Below, in pieces: positions 1 through 10,973 of a DNA stretch of 64,000 bases. Origin of the DNA: Stereum hirsutum FP-91666 SS1 (taxonomy: Eukaryota; Basidiomycota; Agaricomycetes; Russulales; Stereaceae); NCBI RefSeq assembly GCF_000264905.1, contig NW_006763153.1, forward strand, positions 207,982 through 271,981, written 5' to 3'. How positions within the stretch are numbered: position 1 is the first letter of the stretch; the number at the start of each line of letters is the position of its first letter. Position numbers and translations under genes: made by a program. Below the pieces are notes generated by a model. The model was not told the origin of the DNA and searched no databases. It was given only the letters and a program-made list of their open reading frames with translations.

Positions 1-1240
1 GAGTGCCAGAGTCAGGGTCCCACTGAGCGTACATGGGAGCGGGAGCATGCAAGAGGGTGAGCAAGAGACTTACATGCGAGAGGGAGCATACAAGCAGACA
101 GGCATGAATGCATGAAGGACGATGCAAGTGAGAACACAAACACAAGTGCTGATGTGCGTGATTGCAAGAGGGCGCATGCATGCCTTGCGTGAAGGAGAAA
201 ATACGGGGACGTAAACACCAGTGCAAAGGCAAGTGCGAATGTACATACTTGCGAGAGGTTGCGAGCCAGAGGGTGCATGCGAGAGGGTAACTGGTGTGTG
301 TGAGAGCGAGGGTAGTATCACAATATAAATGCCAGTGCACGTGTGAGTGCGCATACTTGCGAAAGGGCGCGTACAAGAGGGAACACATAAGAGTGCACAC
401 GCAAAGAGGGTACGAGGGCGAGTGTGGTACAAGGACGAACGCGAGAGCGAGTATGAGGGCAGTGTTTGTGTGGAAAGAGGAAAATACATACAGGAAACAT
501 AGAGTACCAAGGCTGTGGGCAAGAAAGTAAGCGAGGCGAGGCAAGGACACAAACGCGAGGCAAAGATATGAACACGATGGGAGTCGGGGTCCAGGAGAGC
601 GCACCCGCGAGAGGGAGCATACAAGAAGGTGAGCATGAGATGGCGAGCGTGTGTGAGGGCAAACCGATGACGATGCGAACATAAACGCGGGCACAGGATG
701 AGAAGGCAACTGCAATCACAAACACAAGTGCTGATATGCATGGGACAGTACATGTTTGCATGAGGTGAAAATGTCAGGAGGTAAGCACCAACCCGAAGGC
801 AAATGTGAATGTACACACTTACAAGGGTGCATGCAATAGGGTGCATGCGAGAGGGGGAGTGTCTGTGTGAGAGCGAGGATACATGAGGGGAATAAGATAA
901 CGATGCGAGTGGGCGTACCGGTGTGCGTGCTTGCGAAAGGGCGCGTACGAGGGGATGTGTATACGGGTGTGCGCGTGAGGGTGTGAACTTGCATGCGAGA
1001 GGACAGACGTATATGAGTGCGAAAGACGAGGATGAAAGTGGCACCCAACGCCATCCACTTCAACGAACAAGGGGGAGTGCGCGTATGCGTGAACGTGAGG
1101 GGTCCTGCATGAGAGGACAAGCACCGAGTGGTGAAGAAACGGGAATAAAAAGGGGAGAGTAAGCAAAGGGAATATGTGGATGTGATGAGGGAGAGAAACG
1201 GGGGAGAGCGTCGACGGAAAACCTTGAAAAAAGGTCAAAA
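1..1240. repeat. Degenerate GA-rich minisatellite
   Basis: The plus strand is strongly purine-rich. It is built from diverged copies of short motifs such as TGCGAGAGGG, GTGCATGCGAGAGGG, TACAAGAGGG and GCGAATGTACATACTTGCGA, repeated at irregular spacing. The open frames on both strands are long only because the repeat lacks stops in some phases. Their products are low-complexity and match no family I recognise. I read this as a decayed tandem repeat rather than a gene. The repeat appears to continue beyond the left edge of the window. Confidence 0.6.
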
Positions 1241-2426
1241 AAAAACAACAGTACGATTATGGAAGAGAACGCGATGGAGAAACCGAAGGCTAAACCACTT
1301 ACAATAGCCCGTTCTACCTCCCACTTCGTCCATTCGGCCATCACCGCCGTATCCTGGGTTAACTGCGGGTATCATTGAGTGACGATGAGGGAGTGAGGAG
1401 GGGATGGCGAACGTGAGTACGCCGTTAGCAAAGAAAGAAAAAGGGGATGCAACGAGATTATTAAGTATCACAAGTGGTGACTAGGAGGACTATATGCGCA
1501 CCTTATGGACTTCACCACCTGCAATCTCATCGACCAACGACCCTCCCATCCGCTATCTACTTCATCGAATGAGTGCGGATGCGGGTGTGCGTCCATGCGA
1601 GAGGTCGCACGTGCGTGAGCGAGCACCGCATAGGAAAAGAACCGAGGCCAAGGCAGAAGAGCGAGCAAGGAGAGGATATAGATGAAGTGAGGGCGGGAGG
1701 CGGAGGCGGAAGATGATAGGGTGGCGAGAGGGCAAGTGCGAACGTCGACGACGGCAATTGGAAGGCTGCAGGCGACGGAGAGCAAGACGAGGACGCCAAG
1801 AGGAAGAGGGCGGGGATGGTCGCGCGAGGGTGAACAAGAAATGGAGGATATGGATATAGTGAAGGTGAGGGTGCGCGGCGCGAGCGAAGAAGGTGGAGAT
1901 GGAGAGAGGGACAAACGAGCACAAGTCGCGACTACGCGAAAGTCAACATGGGCCAAACATGGCCAAACAAATACGTGGCGCGAACGTGTGGTGACGACGC
2001 GCCTCGCAAGTTGTTCTCTTTGTCTCACACAATTCCAGAACGCGCACAAACCCCTGGATGACCGATGCGAGTTGATAGGCACGCGAGGCAAGGTCAGAAA
2101 AAAGCAATGCATTGACGGAGGCGGAGAATGAGTGGCCACGTGCTCAGGTGCGCCCCTTTCGTTTTCTGACTTGATCTTCCGGTTTACTGACTATATTACT
2201 TTCTCCTACCTACTGTCTTTCTCGTCTCACACTCACACTTGTTGTTTGATCGCGCGAATGCCTCTGTGCCGTCCGCATGAACGATCATCTCGCTCCCTGC
2301 TGGTACATTTTATTTCTTTCTCCCAACCTCCCCGCACTCACGGCTTCAGCAATAGCGCGTCTTTCGATTTCGTGTCTGGCCTAACACATACCTGCACATC
2401 AAAATATCTCCGGCAACAAACGTACC
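1241..2426. other. Unassigned stretch upstream of the GATA factor
   Basis: No recognisable gene. A plus-strand frame at 1721-2131 is rich in Arg, Glu and Gly and looks like an extension of the GA-rich repeat. From about 2150 the plus strand becomes pyrimidine-rich, as fungal promoters and 5' UTRs often are, leading to the GATA-factor start at 2427. Confidence 0.35.
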
Positions 2427-4636
2427 ATGAACTCGAATGAACACTCGGATGATGATAGGTCGGAACCCAAACAACCTCGGACGGACAGCGTGATAGGAGG
2501 CTCACAGTGCGTCCCTTTTGCTGGCTTCCCTCGTCTCTTACTTCTTGTTCGCATATTGACTGCTCCTCTTTCTCCTACATGTAACCTCCCTATCCCTGTC
2601 ATCTCGTATCTACCCTCCATTGGTCGACTATCCAGATCCTTCTGTGTCATAAACAAAGGTGTGAACGGAACGCGCGAGCCAGACGGTTATGGGGATGGAG
2701 GAGGGCCAGACAAAAGGTACAGCGGCTGTGGAGGAAGAGAATAATGGTTCAGGTGAGTCCCTTTTGACCTCATCCGCCACCGCCTCTCCGCATCAGCACC
2801 TCATCGACCTCCTCTATCTCCTTTCCCTCCCAATTGGATACAATAGCGAGCTGCGTAACCGGTGGCCTAGCGTCCGTCATCGTCAACCTCTGCTACCCAC
2901 CCGTGCCCAATCCGATCTCCGTCGCATTATCCACGGCATATCCGGTTGCGATATCATATTTGGCAGGTCCGATGTATTTAGCGAACCGTCACGTCGACAC
3001 TCGGAGTCGAAAGCTGGGCCAGGGAGGAGGGAGCATGGCCAGCCGAGTGCTGAGGTCCTGGTTGCGAAGGCTGGACTGCATGGGTTCGGGACGCCGGCCG
3101 ATGTGTGAAGCACTCGTAAGTATGTTCATTCCCCTTCATCTAATATCTCATCCATGTTTTATGTTCCGTATATGTTGCTAATGCTTCACAGGCGAGTGCC
3201 TCTCTACGTCGAGTACTCCATTTTCTTTTCCCCGCCCACCGCCGCCACCTCAACCTGGTCACGGAGGACGCTGGACCTCCCCACCTTCCTCCAACATGGG
3301 CATCCGCAGCCGAGGTTGACTCCGCCCCCACTCTGCCAGACGCTAACGACAAGGATCCTTCTCCCAGCGGGGCCGCAAGCCCTCCACCACCACCGACACT
3401 GGCCAGCCCGATACCGACGATTATAATGCCTCTCTCCGCTTCCCGTCTCTGTTTCAGCAGTCGCACCAGCAGGAGGCCGTCCCCCAGACCGTCGCTCCTT
3501 CGAAGCTTGGGACGCACAGTACCAGTACCAGCAACGCGCCTATGCCGACCAACAACGGCGGCAGCAGCAACAACAACTCCCGACCATCGCTGAGCATGCG
3601 CACCCAGGGGGCGACGACACGGTCTTCTGGACCTGGTGCGACAGCAACCAACCCGGCTACGCAGGTGCCAACCAACCATTCGGCACCTGGGGGAGTTAAG
3701 GCAGTGTTTGAACTGTGGCGTGACGCACACCCCGCTCTGGAGGAAGGGGCTGAACAACGAGCTCAATTGCAACGCTGGTGGGCTGTACTGTAAGCTCGTA
3801 AGTGTGCGAGTCAAATTTTCTCTGGGCGTGGGCACTTCGTTCTGATCACCCTTTCCTGTCAAATGCTACGGCAACTAGTATAAGCGCCCGCACCCGAGGA
3901 CCATGTGCAACAACCACGGCGAGTGATGGCAAGCAGCTCCTCGCCCATAGTCCAACAAAGTTATAGGTCAGTCGGCCTATCTTTCTCCTCGTTTACACCA
4001 TGTGACTAATCGGCTCCAATTCCTTCATTTTTTCATTTCGCCTGCTGTTACAGCGAAGTGCTATAACTGCAACACGACCACTACGCCCCCGTGGAGGAAG
4101 GATGATGAGGGCAAAACTGTCTGCAATGTGTGAGTCCCTTTTGTCTGTTTATGATAATATTCGTTCATCTCCCGGAGGCTAATCCGACTGTCTGGCTGCT
4201 TCTCTCTTCGCCTTCACCTTCACGCCTTTGATCCACTCTCTACCTTGTGATCCTCCGCCGCTTCTCCTTCCAATCAGCTGCGGTTTATAGTAAGTTTTTT
4301 CCCTCACACACACCTCAAGTCCATCGCCCTTCCACCACTTGTCTTCCAAAATGCTAACTTGTCTTCCTCGTGTTTCTCTCATTCCTGTTCGCACCACAAA
4401 ACAGTTTCAAGTTGCACAGATCTCCCCGACTCATCTCCATGAAATCCGATGTCATTCGTAAACGATCCCGGCACGAAGCCCGCCGCGCCTCCATCAGCAG
4501 TAGGAATGCCCCCCATACGCCCTCCGCCTCCCCGGGCACATCCCGTCGCACTTCTCCCACCTCGGGTCAGGACGGAACGAACAATTCCAACTCTCTCTCT
4601 CCCCAATCCTCGCCCCCGATTCGACCACGCAGATGA
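2427..4636 (+). pseudogene. Two-finger GATA transcription factor (siderophore-regulator type), decayed
   Basis: Fungal GATA factors with two zinc fingers (SRE/Urbs1/SreA type) repress siderophore and iron-uptake genes in the nucleus. The first finger is at about 3703-3797 with CLNCGVTHTPLWRKG. The second starts at about 4050 with CYNCNTTTTPPWRKD and is spliced over two introns (4130-4277 and 4290-4404) into CGLYFKLHRSPRLISMKSD followed by a basic tail. Lesions: the fourth Cys of finger one is Gly (NAGGLYC instead of the family NACGLYC). An extra base near 3701 puts the finger out of frame with the upstream Ser/Pro/Asn-rich exon. After the intron 3798-3878 the conserved MxNNHGE segment runs into TGA at 3924-3926. 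At least one further frame change is needed around 3316-3350. The N-terminal exons (from 2427) are only tentative. I judge it a pseudogene of an iron regulator; assembly error could explain one lesion but hardly all. Confidence 0.8.
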
Positions 4637-5285
4637 ATGTTGGGCCCTTCGGGGGTGAGATGGGAGATGCCTATGGGGACGTGTACACTGACTACGTGGA
4701 TTACTCAAGACACGGTGCGTACCATAACAAGGGGCGCTCCAGTGCGCTTGGTGGCGGACAGAGAGACAGCGGGGCGATCTATGGGTCCACGGCATTGGAT
4801 GGCGGATTCATGCACGCTTTGCATATCTTTTGCTATTTGTCCATATGAGTATATCAAGTAGTTTAAAAAGGAGAGGTTATTTGTGTTCATCATTGTTGTC
4901 ACTTCGTCTTTTTCTTTCTTAGTAAGCATAAGCTTCCACGCATCCCGTGTTAGTGAGTACAATATATGTGTTATACACAATGACTCAATGTTGAAGATGA
5001 ACTTACTGCTAAATGTGCAACTTTTATTGTGAAATGTGTCAAATTATAAGTCCCACCTGAAAACTAGAGTAATATGTTCGTCAATGTAATGGCTTTATCG
5101 AGATTATACCCAGATGTGCAAAAGTAGTTGGATTGATCATAATGAGTTCTAAATTATTCACAAATAGTTCTGGGGGGTTTTCCTGATGTAAAAGAAAACT
5201 TTCAAGGACAACGATGTCGCGAAGGGCGAGAGGGCTTTCGGAAGAGACACTCTGAGCAAAAGTACATAAAAGGAACGAGCAACAT
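4637..5285. other. Intergenic, AT-richer, no gene seen
   Basis: Downstream of the GATA pseudogene. Short frames only, no recognisable protein, no clear repeat. Confidence 0.4.
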
Positions 5286-5287
5286 AT

Positions 5288-5365
5288 AGTGGGGTTCGAA
5301 CCAACAGCCTTATCGGTAACAGGTCAGTCATAATCGTACAGATAACCGTTCGGCCAGGAGTTCTT
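5288..5365 (-). other. tRNA-like relic (A box and B box)
   Basis: Read on the minus strand, an A-box-like TGGCCGAACGG (plus 5345-5355) is followed about 45 bases later by a B-box GGTTCGAACC (plus 5293-5302). Between them lies an anticodon-loop-like CTGTTAC that would carry GTT (Asn). The acceptor stem does not pair (GAACTCC on one side, TATATG on the other), so this is not a functional tRNA. It could be a tRNA pseudogene or the head of a tRNA-derived SINE. Low confidence. Confidence 0.3.
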
Positions 5366-5657
5366 ATTTGTGGAGCTCGCGCAACTGAATATAACCGTCA
5401 CTCCTTGCCCATGAATGATGTGGTTTTTCCACTCCCCAGCTCCAAGACCAACTTTAGGCCATTCAAAAATCTTTACTTTTCGCAGAAAGTTACATTTTGG
5501 TTTTTTGGCAATAAAATTACCCGTGACAAGTTTTGGCCAGGCCATCCACGAACGAAGGAAATGGCAAGCCCAAAGTGGGCGGAGGGTGGCAGAAACTGTC
5601 AGCCCGCCATTCTGGCGATGCCTGCAGGCTTGCATCATACTTTGTTCACGCTCACTT

Positions 5658-5735
5658 ACAGGGTTTTGCATATGAAACCGGAATGTCGCGCGTAAGAAAA
5701 ATCCTGGGCGCCTGAGCCAAACAAAGCCATAAATG
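5658..5735 (+). repeat. Inverted repeat, left arm
   Basis: About 78 bases beginning ACAGGGTTTTGCATATGAAA. They match the reverse complement of 6854-6930 with only a few differences. Weaker similarity continues inward for another 30-40 bases. The two arms may be the ends of a 1.27-kb non-autonomous element. Confidence 0.65.
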
Positions 5736-6853
5736 GTAAGCACTCTCGGCGACGTTTCGGCAGTGGCGCACCTCAGAAACACCTCTCATCTCTCCGGCCC
5801 ATATCGTTGTTCAGAGACCTCTCGATATGCTCTCTAGTGCTTGAACTTAGATCTTACGGAACTCCGCCCTATAAGAGTTCTCGCCTTCATGTATTCTCGT
5901 GACATTGTTTTCGCAACGATCAACACGTGTGGTGTTCCAGCGGTCCCCAACAACATTGCATCAACATCAACGTCGACTTTTCGCTCTGGTAGTCGCAAGG
6001 ACAATCGGGTCTCAGCTCGTGCTCCCGGCCACGCTATCTATGCGACAAAGACAACGAGATTCTGAACGCAAGTACCGGCATGACTGAAGGGATGTTTTTG
6101 TAGTAAGGAAGTTTGATCATCTGCGTATGTCGGAAGGGTGCGTCCTTTCTTCTCTTTCCTCGCATACAAAGCCATTGGACTTATTGTAATCTTTTCTGTC
6201 CATCGTTCCCCCCTTTCCCCTCGTAATCGAGGAACCACCTTGTCCGTGCCCCAGAACTGCCCTGCGACAACAGAGTACTAAAACTCCGCGCGCAAAGCAT
6301 CAGGACTGGGTAACCGGTGGGTATTCGGTTCGCTTTCAATTGCGTGTGTCAGATTTCTGCTTCAGTACAATCAACATGAAAAGCCGATGCTCCCGGTCAT
6401 CATGCTATCGATACCCTCCCGTCCCACCTCATATGTCTCCGAGATATATGTGTCCCCCCTCTTTCTTAGTACATTCACGTGGTATTTAGTTGGTATTTTT
6501 TTCATCCTTTAGTCTCGAGACGAGATGTATATATGGAATGGCTGAGTGGGGTGACTGAGATGTATTCTATGGTACCGGAGGAAGTCGAGCCTCGAGTCGT
6601 GTGGAATGGCAGCCCGCACATCTGCGCCTGTTATGTTGAGGGATTGTCTCGTCGGGCTCTATTATATTGGGTCTTTTGAACTTATCTGATATGTACTTCA
6701 GTAGCAATGAATATGATCACAAATTCAAACCTGCTGAGCACCTCTCAATGGGATGAAGGGCGTGCAACGTCGGTATGCTCAAGAACACTGAACAGGGGCA
6801 TACCTAGGCATACCTCGCTGGTGCCACACGCGAGGAATGCCGAGAAAGGCTGC
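5736..6853. other. Spacer between inverted repeats
   Basis: About 1.1 kb between the two inverted-repeat arms. No recognisable coding region on either strand and no transposase motif. If the arms are terminal repeats, this is the interior of a non-autonomous element. Confidence 0.35.
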
Positions 6854-6930
6854 CGTTTATGGCTTTGTTTGGTTCAGGCACACAGGATTTTTCTACGCGT
6901 GACATTCCGGTTTCTTATGCAAAACCCTGT
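6854..6930 (-). repeat. Inverted repeat, right arm
   Basis: Right partner of the arm at 5658-5735, ending TATGCAAAACCCTGT. I see no convincing target-site duplication outside the arms, so the true element ends are uncertain. Confidence 0.65.
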
Positions 6931-7095
6931 ACCCCCTCTGAATCGGGCTCAACAGTCCTGAGGAGCACACATCCTCACGTGAACGCAGTCTATTCATATA
7001 TACTCGTGTATCGGATTCCATCGATATCAAGTGACTGCCACCGTGTCAAAGACGCCAGCAGTGGCGACTGAAAGGTGTGCCCTCTCCCCGCCATC

Positions 7096-10000
7096 ATGGC
7101 ACCTAGCTATGCTAGTAACATCCCGTGGAGACCTGATACTTTGGTGACACACGCTAGTGCTGTTCGGACCAATCACCAAAGCTCTCGCTCTGACTTGAAG
7201 GACATGCTTCAGAGCGATCTTGGCTCGGACGTCCGCCTGGCTGCCACCGACGATTTTCTCCAGAACATCCTATATATCCCTTCCCCTGATACCGATCGGG
7301 TCTTCGAGCGACTCCTCAATAATGGTACTTACGTTTCGAATCGCTGGGACGCATTTCCGAAGACTGTTGGCCCCGAGAAGCGCCTTTACGGTCCATTTGT
7401 CCAGATCGCGACCACGATATTCAAAGCATGCACCGAGCTCGGGATTAAACTCGAGACCGCGGACACATACTGGCCGGAGGATGTCGACAAGGCTCCGGAA
7501 TCTTACGACCGCCAAACTGCTCCGCCAGTTCGCCCAGATCTCGTAGCCGCACTCGGAAACAACGCAGCTCAGAGCGCATATCGGGAGTGGGAGCAAGAGA
7601 TGAGAGAGCTGCGGGATCAGGGCAGTAAGGTCCATTCTGAGAAGAAGAAAGCCTTGGTATGATTCTTTCACGCTCAGATCCCTGGCCTTACCAGTGACTC
7701 GGTATCGGGTTCTCTAGTTAGAAAAGCTCACGGAGAAGATAAGGGTATGGTGGACACGCGTGCATACGCCTGCAGAGTTGAAGCCGACAGAGAGCATAGA
7801 GAACTTGACGGAAGGTCTCACCCAGCTCTGTGGATACATGCGCTTAGTTCTCCAGGAGCAGCTGGACCGCCGTTTTGTTCCCGGGCTTCTCCTCTGCGAG
7901 AGCAAACTGTCCGTCTGGCTTTGTGATAGGGCCGGTATCCTAGGGACGAATAAGCTCATTGACATTCATGCGGTGTGCCACTCCAATTACTATTATTCCT
8001 TCGCACTCATCACTTATGCGACGTCTTTTCTGGACCTCTGATCCAGGAACCCAAGAAATTTATCCAAGTCATCATGGCGTTATCCTGCCTCGAGCCTTCA
8101 CGCCTCGGCTGGGATCCGAATATGAAGATCTATCGGACCCAGGAGGACCAACTAGTCTCGCCCACCGACGGGTCCGTCACGATCAAGGACTTCAGTTCGA
8201 GCTTATATAACACTAGATGGGCTATACGCATACGCGGGGAATGGTATATCAGCTTGCAGGCTCTGAGCACTGTACGTGCAGCGGAAATGTCCGGTCGGGC
8301 TACTCTGGTTTGGCGGGTAGTGAAGAAAGGGACCATGGAAGTAAGCCAGACGTGCGCTTTCTTCGTTCTTCCTCCCACCATCACTTACCCCATGTCATCA
8401 ACAGTTCTATGTCTTAAAGCAAAGTTGGCGACCTCGCACAGCTTCACCGGAAAGCGACTTTCTTCAGGATATAGCAAGTGATTGGGTGTGCGATATTGTA
8501 TTCTCCGCGGAGGCCTCTATCAACGGTATAGTCGATAGCACGTCTGAGTGCATTCGTCGGAACGTGAAGGTCGTATCGATCATCAACCGGAAGCACATCG
8601 GGTCGTCAGCGGGCGAGCTGACTTCGGCCTCGTCGAAGAAGAGAAAACCGGTCGCCGAAATTGACGACGATGAGAAGTACGTCTTCATCATCTCGGTCGG
8701 GAAAGAACGTTTCATCGACGGCATTGGTGGGCGCGACTCGGACTTATGGCCCGTTGACCGCGTTCGGACGCATACCTTGATGCGAACCTACGGTTGGCCC
8801 ATCAAGTTCTTCAAAGACATCCCGGAACTACTGACAACGATCCGCGACGCCGTCAAAGGTATGCTGTTTTTCTCCGTAGGAGTGCACTCACATCACTAAC
8901 GCGACGTCGGTGTAGGGCACAGCGATCTCTGGTTCCACGGGGTACTTCACCGCGACGTGAGCATCGGCAACGTCCTCATCTGTCCAGTCGATAACGACGT
9001 GCAGAAGACGAAGGGATGTATCATCGACCTTGACTATGCGAAGAAAACAGCAGAACGAGTTGCACTTCCCGTCACGGTCCCGAACGATAACCAAGAGGAG
9101 GTAGACCGTGCCACAAATGATTTGATTTATTACACCCGGAGGAAACATAGCATACAAATTGAGCGTTGCGCTGCCGCCGGACTCATCACTCGTTGTCGCG
9201 ATCATATTGGCCTCGCTTTAGCATACATTGATTGTGCCCTGAAGATATGGCCGTTGTCGCCCACACCGACCTCCCAGACGGTAAAGCATCCAATATCGTC
9301 TGTCATCAAGGACCATATGCTAATGGTCCTCCTGTAGCTTTCTGTACAGGATCTCCGATTGCGTGAATGCACAGTGAGTTCATCATCGAAACTTCGAGCT
9401 AGCTTATTGACATGATTATCTCAGCGTCAATTTCCGGATTGGCAACTACGCTCCACGATCAACTTCGAGCGAACTGTAGGTGTAGAGTCCTTTGGTAATT
9501 ATCTATGTATACTGAATATTGGATCGCAGGGTACAAAGGCCTTCATGAGCGCTGAAATCTTAGGCAATTCCAAGTATTTTACTGTCAGCCAGCTACGAGA
9601 GGATGGACCCGTCGTCCACAGCGCCATTCATGACCTCGAATCCTTCTTCTGGGTTCTCCTCTACCTTTGTCTTACCCGAAGCGGTCCTGGCGGAGAGCGT
9701 CGCGATGAGCTGCAGCCAAACGCCCCCGACCAGAATGATGTGAACAAGCTCCACCGCATAGTTGGGTGCTTGTTCGAAGCGGGCGACAACGATACCCTTT
9801 TAGCCAATAAACGCCGATTGTTCGAAAATCCTCGCGAGCTCGATCAGATTATCACGCCTTGCTTCCATCCATACTTCGCAGACCTAGGGAATTTGGTCGT
9901 GGAGTGGTGGAACGTCATTCGATTTGGATATCACACGTTGGACCACGTTGCGCCCGGCATAATTCATGATCAAGTCATCAAGCTCATCGACGACGAGAGG

Positions 10001-10285
10001 ATGAAAATTGAAGTGGCCCTATTGGAGGGGCCGACCAGCAGGACACAGGCTGGTGCGTCTAACAAGGAGGTTGAAAGACGCAAGAACGACCTCCAGCGCA
10101 TCGAGGGGCTTGCTCGAGGTCTCGCAGTCGTTGAAGACTCGACTCCGACGAACACACTATGGGAGTTATCTCCTGATAGAGTATCGTCAAGCACGGGTTC
10201 GTACGCCACTCCATCCTCTCCGACGCCACCATCAAAGAGGCAAAACACGGGTGGTAGCACCTTGCGTGCGGCCGGCAAAAATTGA
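7096..10285 (+). CDS. Fungal-type protein kinase (FunK1 family)
   Basis: Predicted 923-residue Ser/Thr kinase-like protein of the fungal-specific FunK1 family (Pkinase_fungal), which is expanded in mushroom-forming fungi; substrates are generally unknown. Eight exons join in frame without stops: 7096-7656, 7718-7972, 8047-8340, 8405-8858, 8916-9280, 9338-9373, 9425-9475 and 9530-10285, all with GT-AG introns of about 50-75 bases. The catalytic loop is GVLHRDVSIGNVLI (about 8938-8980). The metal-binding motif is DLD (IIDLDYAKK) instead of DFG, as is usual in FunK1. The activation-segment end is GTKAFMSAEIL, formed across the last intron. The C-terminus is a polar tail rich in Ser, Thr and Pro. 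The N-terminal 400 residues carry the FunK1-specific accessory region. An upstream in-frame ATG at 7075 would add seven residues. It is one of the few clean multi-exon genes in the window. Confidence 0.88.
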
Positions 10286-10973
10286 TCGGTGAGTGCTTTC
10301 TTCATCTCCATTCTCATTGCCGTAGATTCTGATTCCGCATCGAACTGGAGCACAAGTTGGACTGGCAGTTCTGGAATGTGAGCGGTATCGGGGTGAGGGG
10401 CGGGCTTTGGCTGACTGAACGAAGATGTGTTGGTGCCGAGCTACACTAGATCGTTCGATACACGTATGACGAGAGGCCTGTTCGCATTATGGCCGAATGT
10501 GCGGGTCAGGGGAGAGCAAGAGTCATCTGTACAGACAGTACCAAAACAAAAATTATATATATTCTTCCCATTCAATCTCGGTCCACATTGACTTGTGGCA
10601 CTCAAACTCGTACCCGCAACAGTCACCGCATCTTCAGAGAGCAACACGACTCTCTTCCGCCTCCTCCTCGCCTCTCCATCCTGTTTCCAGCCCCTCTCGA
10701 GCACCCGCCACATTTCTTCTCAAAGGACAACCTGCCATCCTAAGTTTGTGTTGACTTAAGCTGATCGGGGCACAAATGACGGGATGAATGACCTAGGAAT
10801 CGGAGGGAGCGCCTCGTGGTGTGAGGGCGAACTTTCGTATGCCACCTCCGGGACATACGAAACCCCTGGACCAGTGCACCGAACCTTCTTCTCGCCACTC
10901 CAACCAAACCTGGGGACGTAGCAACACTGCATCCACAAGGAGACCCATCAACGAAAAAGAAGAGAAAACTCAC
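10286..10973. other. Intergenic after FunK1; junction with importin fragment
   Basis: Contains the FunK1 3' region and, near 10750-10970 on the minus strand, sequence where the importin gene should continue but does not. No other gene recognised. Confidence 0.35.

Noticed and set aside
12..1344. Several overlapping open frames of 80-320 codons on both strands
   Set aside because: They follow the GA-rich repeat and have low-complexity His/Ser/Thr/Arg composition in every phase, as expected for repeat shadow.
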